Origin: Balanoglossus misakiensis
Taxonomy: Eukaryota; Hemichordata
Length of the DNA: 64,000 nt
Assembly: GCA_040954595.2 (NCBI GenBank)
Contig: CM082598.2
Location: forward strand, 4,030,001 to 4,094,000
Direction: 5' to 3'
The position numbers and the translations under genes are program-made. The notes below the pieces were generated by a model. The model saw nothing but the letters and a program-made list of their open reading frames with translations. It had not been told where the DNA came from and made no database searches. Positions 49,862 to 61,076 of the stretch are shown here, in pieces. The stretch's first letter is position 1; the number at the start of each line of letters is the position of its first letter.

Positions 49862-51286
49862 ATGACGCGTTTCAACCTCCAGATCATCGCGTTAGCGCTT
49901 TTCTTCGTCGCTTTCACACCGCAAACTCTCTGTGAAGACATCGAAACGGATGTTCTAATCTTGGGCGGTGGCGTGAGCGGAATCATAGCAGCGGAAACTC
50001 TGTTGAGTAACGGAGTGGAGAACTTCATTGTCCTGGAGGGTGACGGTGAAATCGGCGGGCGGTTGAAATCCACCGACTTCCATGGCCTGCGGATAAATCT
50101 AGGAGCCAACTGGGTCCATTTCGCGGACAACGACGCCAACGTCATGTGGCGGATAAAAGAAGATTACAACATCAGCGGCGGTTTTTCCAACTACGACAAC
50201 ATCGTCATGTACCACGAGAACGGAACAGAGGTCGATGAAGACGAAATGAATAGGGCATACGAGAAACTGTACCGCGCGCAAGTGGTTTCTGAGTACGAAC
50301 TTTATGCGGCTATGAAGAACTGTGGTGGTAGCTGTATCAAGGATATGTCCGTGCGTTCGGGGCTGAAATTCGGGGGGTGGGACCCCGAGACGCCCGTGGA
50401 GATGAATATTGAGTATTTCGAGTACGACGCCGAATATGGCGACGACCCCGATACCACGTCCCTGAACACAACTTTATACCTGTTTGAAGACAACACCGAG
50501 GATGACTACTTCGTCTCAGACCCGCGGGGCTTTGATGTTTTCCTGCACGAAATTGCAGAGACATTTCCGGCAGGTGCAGTGAAGTTGAACAAGGTTGTCA
50601 AAGTTGTGGACTGGGCCAGTCTGGACGGGGTTGTCGTGCACACCGCGGACGGGGACACGTACACTGCCAAGCACGCCCTCTGCACGTTCAGCGTCGGTGT
50701 CTTGGAGAGTGACGAGGTGCAGTTTCGGCCAAAAATGCCCGACTGGAAATTGGCCGAACTCTACAAGTTCCGCATGGCGTGGTTTACCAAGATATTCCTG
50801 AAGTTCCCGGCTCAATTCTGGGCTGACAACGAATGGATTATGTACGCCAGCACCCGTCGTGGGTACTACCCCGCGTTTAGCAATCTCCAAGCAACGGGTC
50901 TGTTTCCCGAAGACACCAACCTGCTACTGCTATTTGTCATCGGTGACGAATCGCGCAGAATCGAAAACCAGGACGATGAAGAAACGAAAGAGGAGATCAT
51001 GGCTGTACTGAAGACCATATACGGCGACGAAATCCCTTCCCCGGACGACATCTATGTCACCAAGTGGGGCCTGGATCCCTTCCAACGCGGAAGTTTCAGC
51101 AACTGGCCGCCAGAAGTTTCCGAAGATTGCTTCAAGCGTCTCCAAGCGCCGCTCAATCATCTGCACTTCGCGGGAGAAGCTACCCACGAGAAGTACAACG
51201 GGTACCTCCAGGGGGCGTACATCACCGGTCGTGACCAAGCCCAGTTAATTCTCCAAAAAATGCACGGAACAGGCGAAGGCCACTAA
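49862..51286 (+). CDS. PAO: Secreted FAD-dependent polyamine oxidase, intronless, 474 aa
   Basis: Flavin amine oxidase that oxidises spermine/spermidine and releases hydrogen peroxide. A cleavable signal peptide (hydrophobic core IIALALFFVAF, ending before about residue 25) predicts secretion. The FAD-binding GGGVSG is at 35-40, followed by IVLEGDGEIGGR and the GANWVH motif (81-86). The C-terminal FAD/substrate region is HFAGEATHEKYNGYLQGAY (about 435-453). Lys310 in FTKIFLKFP aligns with the active-site Lys300 of the maize enzyme as I recall it. Colinear blocks (YFVsDpRG, ASTRRGYY, ESRRIE, FSNWP) make it closer to plant apoplastic PAO than to vertebrate PAOX or SMOX. The usual family length is near 470-500 aa. 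It has no introns, unlike its neighbours E2F7/8 and CHST. Confidence 0.93.
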   Translation: MTRFNLQIIALALFFVAFTPQTLCEDIETDVLILGGGVSGIIAAETLLSNGVENFIVLEGDGEIGGRLKSTDFHGLRINLGANWVHFADNDANVMWRIKEDYNISGGFSNYDNIVMYHENGTEVDEDEMNRAYEKLYRAQVVSEYELYAAMKNCGGSCIKDMSVRSGLKFGGWDPETPVEMNIEYFEYDAEYGDDPDTTSLNTTLYLFEDNTEDDYFVSDPRGFDVFLHEIAETFPAGAVKLNKVVKVVDWASLDGVVVHTADGDTYTAKHALCTFSVGVLESDEVQFRPKMPDWKLAELYKFRMAWFTKIFLKFPAQFWADNEWIMYASTRRGYYPAFSNLQATGLFPEDTNLLLLFVIGDESRRIENQDDEETKEEIMAVLKTIYGDEIPSPDDIYVTKWGLDPFQRGSFSNWPPEVSEDCFKRLQAPLNHLHFAGEATHEKYNGYLQGAYITGRDQAQLILQKMHGTGEGH

Positions 51287-51758
51287 TTTTATGCAACAGA
51301 GAAGTGACCGATCTATCTGTTGTTGTTTTTTCTCTAACAATCCATGTGTGCGTATATCTTTTTTTCCAAAGCGTTTCGGTAGAATGTGCCTCGGGAAAAG
51401 ATTATCCGGCATAAAAATGATATTCCTCCAAGACTTCCAATTCTTTGCTATATAAGCATGTGATAATTGCCTTTAAAATTTACCAATATTCAACAGTTTA
51501 TACTGACGGGAAGGCTGAAATATGATTGCTAATATTCAAGATTATGGCCACCAGTCAGCTATTTCGACGCTCATACGTAATTATTTACTTTTGGCCGACA
51601 ATTGACACATTTTGCCCAAATGACTCTTAATACTATTTGACGTCGTTACATTCTGCTGTATTCGACAATGTCAACCTATGGTCTTTCGGATTGCATCTCT
51701 TAAAATAGTTATATAGGCCTAATCTGTATTTGTGTTATTTTGATAATTTTTCATCGTG

Positions 51759-51764
51759 AATAAA
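51759..51764 (+). terminator. Poly(A) signal AATAAA after the polyamine oxidase gene
   Basis: First clear AATAAA downstream of the stop, about 470 nt away. Confidence 0.45.
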
Positions 51765-52245
51765 AATCATACTCTCACACACACCATTCGAATACATTGT
51801 AACCATTTTTCCGAAGTAAGTTTAAGCTTACATGCATTCGAAATGTCTTTAAAGGTTGAAATAAAGAGACGATTTTCGAAATTTACACCGACTTCTCAAG
51901 TTGGTGTCCTTTCCCGGTCTCTGTCATGTTCTGTACCTTGGATTTCGGCCATAAAAGATAAAAGGGAAAGGCAGGGCAAACAACATATGTGTTTCGCGGA
52001 ACATTGTTTCCCAGTTCAACCACGTGATTTTAACGAATGGGTAATTCCCCTACCCACCGCCATCAAGGCCGCCATTTATTTTTTCCGAAGAGTCGCTCAA
52101 TATCGCATGCTGTCGAATAACGGTCAACAAAAGGCAATCAAGTTGGTCTCGTCAGTTCAAAGGTGTGTCAGTGTTCCTTGATCAGTTCCCCATATTGCCG
52201 ATGTGCGAATGCCATTCTCTGATTGTTGATTTCTAGCTGAATACA
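51765..52245 (+). other. Upstream region of the TRIM gene
   Basis: Open in one frame for about 140 codons (51756-52181) but without similarity I recognise. It is most likely promoter and 5' UTR of the TRIM ORF. Confidence 0.4.
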
Positions 52246-53652
52246 ATGGCGGTCGTTGACACGGACAGCGGCCATTTTTTGAGTCACCTAGAAGACGACC
52301 ATCTGACGTGTCAGATATGCCTACAACGATATCAAGATGCCAGGGTACTTCCCTGCCAACATTACTACTGTAAGAAATGCTTGCTACAACTTGTCAAGGG
52401 CAAAACTACGCTAAATTGTCCATCCTGTCGTGCCGTGTGTCGACTTCCGGGTGAGGGAGTGGCTGGACTGCCGAAATGCTTATCTGTGAATGCCTTCGTG
52501 TCATTACTGGAGGAAAGAAACCAGGCATCGGGGGAGGGCAATGTAATGTGTGATGGATGTGATGAAAAGATTGCTGTACGAAGATGCCTTAATTGTGTGG
52601 CCAACCTTTGTAGCGTCTGTGGAAAGACACACACAAAAATGAGACTGACTAAAGAACACAAGCTACTGACATTGGAAGAGTACGAACAGTCAAAGTCCAA
52701 TTTCACCGAAGCAGGTCAGCTGAAAGTCACATGTGACTCACATGATAACGCCGACAAGATTTATTGCTTTGAGTGCAAAGATTCTGTGTGTCTTGAATGT
52801 ACAGTGTTTGATCACGCACACCACAATCATGTTGGGCTGCTAGAGGCATCTGAAGGTGCAAAATCCAGAATACAGAACCTTCAAACAGATTTGCAGAAGA
52901 AACAACGCCAGGTTTTTGCAAACGAGAAGAGAATAATGAATGCTGCGAAAGTCTTGCACGAATCGTTCGATCGTGAAAAGAGCAAGATTGAGGATTCTTC
53001 AAAGAAACTGCTCCAAAAAGTGACAGAAAAGTTCGAGGCCATTAAACACCAAGTCTATGTCGACAGAACCGGTCTGATAGAGCATTTGCAAGCAGAGTAT
53101 ACGAAAATCACTGAAAATATGTCAACTAGACTTGAATGTTTGGAAGCTGTTGAGAAGCATCTGTCTTCTGTGGAGTCCACATTGCAACAAGCAATACAGT
53201 TCTCCCCAGCAGAGATGGTTACAAGAGAAGACGTAGTGGTATCCGAAGTCGACAAAGAATTAAATATAGTCTTAGAAGATACAGCGTGCCGAGACGAAAT
53301 TCCAGAATTCGAACCGACGGAAAGTTTCGAAAATGTCCTCGACCAAATTGAACCCCAAAATCTGTCGTTAGGCAGATTCAAGGCATCAAAGCCGTCTACA
53401 GACATCGCTGCTGCAGGTCCATCTCGCACGCTCAATAGTACTACCGCGCAGGCGCAGCCGATACCATCTTCCTCCTCCCACACCCACCATGTTGATGATG
53501 GTTCTGTTGTTGCTGCTGCTGGTGGTGGTGGTGGTGTTGTCGATAACCGCAACGGTGACAGGCCTAATGCTAAGGCAGAAGATGATGAAACTCATGGCCA
53601 TTTACAACAAAACACAGAGATTCAAAAACAAGAAATTTATGGACTCTTTTAA
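52246..53652 (+). CDS. TRIM-type RING/B-box/coiled-coil protein, intronless, 468 aa
   Basis: Probable E3 ubiquitin ligase. The RING finger is C3HC4: C22, C25, C37, H39, C42, C45, C58 and C61. A B-box 1-like zinc site is at about 101-140 (MCDGCDEKI to [12 protein letters not shown]) and B-box 2 at about 163-198 ([20 protein letters not shown]). A predicted coiled coil (about 205-320) and an acidic linker follow. The end is low complexity (a Ser/His run, then AAAGGGGG encoded by GCT/GGT repeats) and the stop is TAA at 53650. No NHL, B30.2 or other C-terminal domain is in this frame. Instead the next frame continues straight into a USP15-type DUSP. The last residues (NTEIQKQEI) already resemble the N-terminus of USP15 (DTQRSDIA, from memory), so the ORF probably once read through. 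Confidence 0.9.
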   Translation: MAVVDTDSGHFLSHLEDDHLTCQICLQRYQDARVLPCQHYYCKKCLLQLVKGKTTLNCPSCRAVCRLPGEGVAGLPKCLSVNAFVSLLEERNQASGEGNVMCDGCDEKIAVRRCLNCVANLCSVCGKTHTKMRLTKEHKLLTLEEYEQSKSNFTEAGQLKVTCDSHDNADKIYCFECKDSVCLECTVFDHAHHNHVGLLEASEGAKSRIQNLQTDLQKKQRQVFANEKRIMNAAKVLHESFDREKSKIEDSSKKLLQKVTEKFEAIKHQVYVDRTGLIEHLQAEYTKITENMSTRLECLEAVEKHLSSVESTLQQAIQFSPAEMVTREDVVVSEVDKELNIVLEDTACRDEIPEFEPTESFENVLDQIEPQNLSLGRFKASKPSTDIAAAGPSRTLNSTTAQAQPIPSSSSHTHHVDDGSVVAAAGGGGGVVDNRNGDRPNAKAEDDETHGHLQQNTEIQKQEIYGLF

Positions 53653-54299
53653 TAGAAACCGCGCTGAAAAAGGGCGATACGTGGTTTCTGGTTGACTCTC
53701 GGTGGTTTAAACAGTGGAAGAAATATGTGGGTTTTGATAGCCGGGACATGTCCGGTATGGGTGAACAGAGCAGTTACCCAGGTCTCATTGACAACAGTGG
53801 ACTGTTCAAGGAAAACTCTGGTGATTTGAAAGAACACCTTACAGATGAGTTACATTATGTTCTCATTCCAGCGGAAGGATGGAAGAAACTCGCTTCATGG
53901 TATGGTATTGTGGAGGGGCAGAAACCAATCGCAAGAAAAGTTATTGAGCTTGGGATGTTTGTGAAACACTGCAAAGTTGAAGTATATCTGATGGAACTCA
54001 AACTTTGCAAGTTCCCAGATGAACAAACCGTTGTTATAAAGCATTTCAGCAAGGCAGATACTGTCAGAGCAATTGAAGATTGTATGCGGAAAATATTCAA
54101 GGTTCCAAAGGGCAAAGATACGCGTGTTTGGAATAAATATATGAGTAATACATATGAACTTCTACACAATAGAAACAATACAGTTCAAGATGCCAACCTT
54201 TATCAGGGTCAGATCATTTGTCTCGAAGAGATAAACACTGATGGATCGTGGCCACGACAGGCGAAACCCCGGCAACAGTTCGAGTACAGGCTGGCATAG
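53643..54299 (+). CDS. USP4/11/15-type DUSP plus ubiquitin-like module without catalytic domain
   Basis: Read from ACT at 53643, one base back from the TRIM frame, the translation [20 protein letters not shown] and onward matches the start of the USP15 DUSP domain. It continues colinearly through [38 protein letters not shown], the linker [16 protein letters not shown] and the UBL (FSKADTV to [11 protein letters not shown]). It stops shortly after DGSWPRQ. In human USP15 that point (TWPR) is, as I recall, an exon boundary. There is no intron and no in-frame stop over 218 codons, as in a truncated retrocopy. The USP peptidase domain (Cys/His boxes) is absent downstream. No ATG precedes the DUSP in this frame, so expression would need readthrough, frameshifting or a correction of the sequence. 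Confidence 0.85.
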   Translation, partial: TLLIETALKKGDTWFLVDSRWFKQWKKYVGFDSRDMSGMGEQSSYPGLIDNSGLFKENSGDLKEHLTDELHYVLIPAEGWKKLASWYGIVEGQKPIARKVIELGMFVKHCKVEVYLMELKLCKFPDEQTVVIKHFSKADTVRAIEDCMRKIFKVPKGKDTRVWNKYMSNTYELLHNRNNTVQDANLYQGQIICLEEINTDGSWPRQAKPRQQFEYRLA

Positions 54300-55053
54300 A
54301 GTCTTGTCCATATACACCTATTGCGAATCTCGCACGTGCGCTATGCGGACTGTATACGGAAAGTGCGGTACTTGGAAAAAGTCGCTCCCGAAATACTACT
54401 CAGTTTATTTTTGTAACAACTGCATTTAAGACTGGGAAACTATTACAGTACACATCCAAGAAATACTATTTTAATCACTGTTTGTGAGTTGTATACTCAT
54501 GATACAAGACCCGGTCAAAGCAAACCGTGTCGCGATGAAAACAATTACGTCATTGAATTATTTCAACGCATTTGCTGCTGTCATGAACAAGTACATTGTG
54601 TTAATTTGTCAAGTTTTCGACTTCGTCCATTTTTAACTGATTGACCATTTGTGATGATATTCTTTTCCGCATTGCATTCTTTCCTAAAGTTTTGGAAACA
54701 TGGAATCCCTCACGTATATTCGCATTTATATGTTAAAGAAATACTGATGGTGGCATCTGAAATTAATGCATCTGTATGTGATTTTCTGGGATATGTTACA
54801 GTCTGAGCAGTAATCCGTCGATTTTGACGAGAAATGTAGATTCAAATAAGACATATACGCTGAAAATGTTTCAAATGTGTTTTAATGTCAGTCAACCACT
54901 GCATACAATGCAATTTTAAAATTTGACAAAATAAATAAATTAAATACATGTACAAAACATTTAGATTTGAGATTTTAAAATCGTGATAGTTTCAACACCT
55001 GGTGCGCCCTGAGGCCTGGTCGGAAGGTCAATATGACCTTCAGGTGATAACTT
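54300..55053. other. Convergent intergenic spacer
   Basis: Spacer between the + strand TRIM/DUSP locus and the minus-strand sulfotransferase. + strand AATAAA copies are at 54930-54939. On the minus strand an ATTAAA (54881-54886 as TTTAAT) could serve the sulfotransferase. No USP catalytic sequence is present. Confidence 0.5.
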
Positions 55054-57104
55054 TTATGAAATTCCGGGAAATCTGGATTTTATGATGTCTGGCACTTCAT
55101 AACCGAATAATGTGAAGTCAAGTTCATATTTTTTGTATAATCGAATAAGGTGATCCGTCGGAACTTTGGAATAATATTCCAGATAAACATCCTTCTGAGA
55201 GCTGTTGGTCACGTGGGTGTCATAGTCTGGAAAAGTCACGTCATGATCGGCATGGATTAGTTTTAACGCCTTTAGGGCGTCCTCTTGTAAATGTTCAAAT
55301 TTCCCGATGAAATCGTAACGCATGTTGCATACGTCACAAAGAGCGTACATGGGCTTCCAATGCATGTCCATGCGAGCTGTACTTGTTTGCGGGTCGATCA
55401 AGTATTGCACAAATTCGGGAAACGAGACTTTGATGTCTTTTGTGGATAAAAATGGCTGAGATGTCCTTCTGTACTTCCGTATGATGTATTTACCATACGT
55501 TCTTCGATATGCTGCGTTGTTGGTCTCCATTTCAAATTTGTTCCTGTACGCAGACAGAAGTCTGTGAAAGGGTTCCCGTGTGAAGAAAAATGATGTGAAG
55601 GAAGCGAGGCGGGTCTGTTGCTCGTAGTTCGTTAGTCTTTTCAACGTCGGGTAGTGATGCTTATGTTGTACTTCTATGTGGTGTAGCCCGTCGACTGACG
55701 TGACGTCACCGTTCAAAACTAGCAACACCCGTTTCCAGCTCGTGGCGGCCACTTTAGGAACGGCACAGAAAATAAACCGGTATTTGTCATTGTAGTACAT
55801 CGATCTTGGATTCTGGTCGAACTTTACTCCTCCGTTTCTAGCGGCACGGCACTTTTCCTCAAGTAAACCTATCCGATTTTCCGGCAAAGGTATGTCGTCA
55901 CTGTCCTCGCTTGTGCGAGAATCCGTGACGTCAACAAAATCTGCGGTCCTTGTACTGTTGTGTTGTTGTACGTCAAATGTCTTTACGTCACTTATTCGCG
56001 CAATGTTTGAACGCGCCGTATAACGTGACGGCATACGCCCTGCAAAGAAAAGATATTTTAGTCACTTTTTAAACTTTTATTTATCGTAAAAACCATAATA
56101 AAGCTAGCAACTTGACTGCATAAAGGATATATAGCAACTTATCCAAATATGAAAGCAGTTGATACAGACTTCATGTACTTACCGACCGATATGACAATTA
56201 GGGTTGAAACCATGAACAGCGCTCCACACGTCAATATTATCTTCCTCGCTGTGAACCTCATCCTCCACCCTGTCTGGATTTTACCTGAAAACACACAAAG
56301 ATGTTCTGATACAAACAGATTTAAGATAAATATGTATTGATGGGCAATGACAACTAGGAATACGTAAAACCCGGCTAAGACCGGAATAATGGAGAAAAGC
56401 ATGAAATAAGACCACATGTGCTTATTTCAATTCAAGAGTTTTCGTGTACACGTATACTGTGTTTTTTATGACTTGTCCATTTTTTTAACACGCGTCCTCG
56501 ATCAAATTAATTGGAGCTGCCGACGCGTCCTAGATGATTACTACAAATAAGTATGTATAATTATGTATCCGAGAATGACCTTGATGTCTGTGTGTGTGTG
56601 TGTGTGTTTGCATTTGTGTGGGTGTGTGTGTGGGTGTGTGTGTATATATATATGTATGCATCCACTCATATTAAATGTAATTATCGTATATTAGCATGCA
56701 GGAACATGGCATATAATGATATTGATATCTCTTGCACTACGGAAGTCAGTCGGGTCAGATATATAGTAGGCCCTCCGGGCTGTTGTATCATCGTCGTGTA
56801 AATTCTCAGAAATTGGAAAATGACGTTGGTTAAAGGCCAGGATGGCTATGAAGTACTGTATGTTCCTACGAACGATTTGTACTGACTACAAATAGCATGA
56901 AAAGTAGCCCCAGATTTTTGGCGAAATGCCAGATCTATAGAGCGGGCTATATTTAAACCCCGCTGATGTAAATGCCTGTGTACGTTTCAGACATCAGACT
57001 GGGCTCGGGGGTGCGTTAGGGATCGGCCTTTCTTCTGATCGGCGCGTCGTGAGCCGAAGAGAAACCAAAATGTAGACCGTCTTACCGCCAGCCTGGGAAG
57101 CCAT
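55054..57104 (-). CDS. Carbohydrate sulfotransferase, CHST8-14 family, three coding exons, 368 aa
   Basis: Exons on the minus strand: 57086-57104, 56183-56284 and 55054-56039. Phases join exactly (19 nt, 102 nt, 986 nt) at GTAAGA and GTAAGT donors. The product starts MASQAGGKIQTGWRM. It has one membrane anchor (about 22-41, IILTCGALFMVSTLIVISVG), so it is a type II Golgi protein with a lumenal catalytic domain of the Sulfotransfer_2 family. The PAPS 5'-phosphosulfate loop is VPKVAATSWKR (about 134-144) and the 3'-phosphate motif is TREPFHRLLSAYRNKF (about 194-209). Downstream HWKPMYALCDVC and YDFIGKFEHLQEDA match the chondroitin/dermatan 4-O-, HNK-1 and GalNAc-4 sulfotransferases, so the acceptor sugar cannot be decided. 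The length is typical (about 350-420 aa). CpG-rich DNA near 57.1 kb is the likely promoter. Confidence 0.93.
56587..56650. repeat. (TG)n microsatellite
   Basis: TG/TGGG repeats followed by (TA)n in the first intron of the sulfotransferase gene. Confidence 0.9.
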
Positions 57105-59286
57105 TTTTTCTTTCCTTCTTGCAGTGCCTAAGCTCCGCTGCTGTCTCTGGAGAAATAAACACTTTCACGTCATGCCAAAATGCTTAACATATATACTACC
57201 CGGACAGTTAGGGCGACAAGGCACCCTAGCTTATCGCGGATTATCCTCCTTCTCTTTTGACTGAACTTGAAAGGCCTATTAATAGCCCACAATTAGAAAG
57301 TAACGATTTTTTTAATCTAAAAATAGTACTGGGTAGAGGTACCCCACGAGACGTCGACCCTGCGAGATTTCGCATAACTAGATAATTATATTTATCGTAA
57401 CAAGACAAACATGATAACCGATACAAAAGTTACATTTTTTTTCTCAAACTCCGCACCTATTCTAGTTTCGTTCAAAGCTTGACTTGTATTACTTGGCAAC
57501 CAAACCGTTGCTATGGTAATTAACCAAGTTGCGCTGGATCTCGCAATGAACGGGAAATCATCTATGCTGCGTGTTTTGGGGAGAAAGTCTCCATGGGGAC
57601 GCGTCGCCTGATCACATCCCTGTCGAATTCCCGGACGACAAGGGGCGAATTTCTGGAAAATGGTCGTGAACCCTTTCCAAATCCACTGCGATGTCTGTTG
57701 ATCATGGCTGAACAGCTGTGACTACCCAGAAGTAGGAGAAATTAATTGTGTAGAGGCGCCTATGTTTGCCACGACGTGAATATTATTTAATGGAACAGAT
57801 TGTACTACGCAGACACATTGAGCAGGGTAGGCCTACATTCTAAAATCTGGAAAGGGTTCACGGGTTTCAAATTTTATCTCGAGATGAAGGCAATTAGTAA
57901 ACATATAAATGTAGTTTTCTATTTAGAAACATGACAATATTGTCAAGAAATACCTGACATTACATGCGCGTTTGGTAGCCCAATGGTGTGGAGGGGCTCA
58001 TGCTATGGGTCTACAGGTGATTGAGAAAAATAGGCAATATCCCTGATTTTCAGGTACAGGGTCCCCGGAGGTCACATGTCATATGCGCATATAGGCAACT
58101 CTTCCCACCTTCTGAGTCACTTCTGAGGTAGCCGTCTTGCAGCTAACAGGACACATCGTGTGCTCCTGATCCAATCTCTTGGCTACCGCTATTTTGCGTT
58201 TAATTACGTTCAAACCCATTTCTATGCATCACTAGTACGCCTCTGTGAGGCTGGATTGCTAGATTGGTGGGTTTACGGAGCTATTTTCCGGTGGTATTGC
58301 TTATTTGGTCCATCTGAGTCGGGACGGGTGTTCTGTCGCCCAAGCCCAGCTTTACAAGTGCGTGTTCTGTCCACGCACAAGTCGAACGCTTCAGTGACAG
58401 TCGTCATCGGAAGCTCGTTCACGTTACCACACTGCAGATTTCTGTGGGAATTTCCCCAGAGTGCTTTATTAGGAGTTGAACCTCTGAAGTATTCGCAGTG
58501 TTTCCCGAGATTTCGTGACAATATCTTAGAGAAGATGAGTAAAAACTACATGTGGTGTATAATCACAACCACTTTTAAAGGTTAAATTTTAAACCGCAGC
58601 CATCTGATATCTTTGCCGGAGAACAGCTTGCGTTGGATTATAATTGCCAGAGTCAGTCGGAACGCAGGTTGCTCTCACAGAGGGCGCGCATTAAGCAGAG
58701 GTCACGTGATAAATTTCAAAATGTCAGCCTCTTCTCATGAAAACAACACCGTCAGAAATCAGGCCGTGTATCTTCGGATATCCTCGTGTTTTTTTTTAAA
58801 CGACGATTTGATTGAGGAAAGTGGTCCTCCAACTGTATCGTGTTCAATTTTTGTGTCTTCATAAGGTCAGATAATTACGCTAGCAGTTTTTTACGAGATC
58901 GTAGTGGTGTTTGTTTAATCGTAAAAATTGCCATTTTCAATGTTTCGAGGCGAATATTTCGAAAAGTGCAAGTGGTACAAAAAAAACAATGTGTTCGAAC
59001 CCTAGATTGTTTACTTAGCTGTAATACTGGAAAATGTTACCTTCCTTGGAGCTTTTATAAAAATTTGCTGCACATCTTAGTGAACCATATACAAGTGGGA
59101 TCTGGTGTATCGTACGTACAAGTATACGGCGCTAACTTTACCCCGTGTGATACTATTACTTCGTGGGGGAGGCCGAGGGGGGTTGTGAGGGTGAATGTTT
59201 GGGTTGTAATTGAGCGTGTTACACGTCAGTGCGATCATGATCGTCGTCTATTAATTGTTCTATGCCGATATAGGTGTTAAAAACAA

Positions 59287-59480
59287 CCGATCATTTTCAC
59301 ACTTTGTCGGCCGATAAACGTACTGCCAATGCAGACTGATAAACACCAGTGCCGAAAGGCGGTTTTCAAACTACCGATCATTTCAAACTCTGTCGATCTT
59401 TTTCATAATAAGCCAAAGAGCGTAGTGCAGTACCGAAAGGCCGTTTTCAAACTACCGATCTTTTACATAATAAGCCGATA
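59287..59480. repeat. ~85-bp tandem repeat
   Basis: The core CCGAAAGGCGGTTTTCAAAC followed by TACCGATC and CATAATAAGCC occurs twice (from 59352 and 59432). A partial, more diverged unit precedes it at 59287. Confidence 0.75.
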
Positions 59481-60755
59481 TGACGTGACCGACACACGAT
59501 GGAGCTCCGTTTGAGTCAGACAATAGTCCCGGACACCAATACGACAAGTAGACAATTGAAAATCACAAAGAAAATGTGTTTTTTTTTGGTCAGAACCTTT
59601 CTAAAAGTAAGTCTTCGAGGTATGAAAAGCGATATCACATCAACATGTCACGAAAATTCAGTTCACCCACGAGGAGACGCTCACGCTACGTATACTGCAT
59701 CATACGAAGGTTCAGGAGCTATGCACTAGTCAGGCGTGTGCGCTATACTATACATGCTATAGAACGGAATTGTTGCACTTGTAATCAGGGGCGATTTTGC
59801 AAAGACCCATGGGGGTACACCCACTATTTTTCTTAAATAGTCAGAATATATATTGAAATTACCAAAAATCGTTTCAAAATGTTACAATTATTTTTTATAA
59901 AAAAGTGCTGCACATCTTAAAACACTATAAATTCGATGTTTATTATTTTTCCAAATTTCGGGTCACTGTAAGTTTTATCAGTTTTCCGCAAGGTTTATCA
60001 AGATATTTCGGTAAAAATGTGTCGTTTAATAGCTTAAACTACAAACTATCGATAAATGGTGAAAATGACTGGTAAAATACAATAATTACGACGTAAATAA
60101 GCTTAGAAAATTACGCGGGAAATCAGCACACCACTTCCGCATTTGAAAACAAGATAACGTTGGGGGCGCTGCAAAGTTTAGAAAACACCGTGATTAACGG
60201 TCATTTGACGAGCTAGCGTTCGCACTGAGTAGAGGCCCAGGCAGGCAAAATGGAATCTAAATTTCGAGAGATATTTCTGATTTCTAGATTACTTCTGAGT
60301 ATTTCCATGCTTTGTCGTACGAAATTTGTTTTCTTCTTCCTGGTATATTTGGCCAGTGATACCAGTTGTGCTGTGATTTTCCAATATCAATACGGTTATA
60401 TAATCTCTTGTTCATAAACCAATGAGTCGACTAGATCAATACTACACTATAGAACGTATGAGTTAAGTTGAATTGTGCGCGATGGCACCATCAAACTTAC
60501 CAAAGAATCTGATCATGTGTCTTCGTGTGAAATGCAAAAATCGGTGCTTTGGGTTGTTGCGCTACCGTCGACACTGTCGTCTGCTGTTATTGTGAAACAT
60601 AATATGACCTCGGAAAACTATTGTTGCCGACATTCATAATCAGTGGACGTTGGCAACATCTGCGGCTTTGCTTCGCTCTCCCCGAATATCGACATCACCG
60701 CCCGAGGGCGCTGCAACCAGCCCCGTAGTCAGACCATAGCCCCATGGAAGTTTAA

Positions 60756-60840
60756 CCCTTTCACCCGCAGTTCCCTCTTTAGAGGTCCAACTTTACCACA
60801 GAAAACATTGGATTTGGACTGAACCATGGTGGTGAAAGGG
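60756..60840. mobile_element. MITE family 1, copy 6
   Basis: Starts CCCTTTCACC directly after TTAA and ends GGTGAAAGGG before CTAA. The inside has GAGGTCCAACTTTACCA and GGACTGAACCATGG. It is the clearest example of the TTAA-type flank. Confidence 0.85.
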
Positions 60841-61070
60841 CTAACCTAAAACCAGGTCTTGAAATTCGAGGATGGTGGTACCTCATCCATACATTTACCT
60901 CAAGAAACTTGCTCTAACCCTATCTATAACTTTTTTATTTTATTTCTAATGTAGTCACAACCAGGGCAAACATATCAGTGAATACAACATCATCACAACA
61001 TGGCTTTCGTTTATAAAAAAAATGTGGAAATTACTACACAAGTTTTAATAGTAAAAAGCTTTTATTTCAA

Positions 61071-61076
61071 TAGCAC
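61071..61076 (-). terminator. Candidate poly(A) signal of the SAXO4-like gene
   Basis: AATAAA on the minus strand about 850 nt past the stop codon. Closer variant signals are possible. Confidence 0.3.

Noticed and set aside
51756-52181. 141-codon frame before the TRIM gene
   Set aside because: Starts with GTG and overlaps the expected promoter/5' UTR; no similarity recognised.
58985-59000. GTTCGAACCC word resembling a tRNA B-box
   Set aside because: No A-box or cloverleaf could be placed around it.
58160-59280. Two + strand frames of 141 and 146 codons
   Set aside because: Both begin with GTG, have no splice support or domain, and lie next to degenerate repeats.
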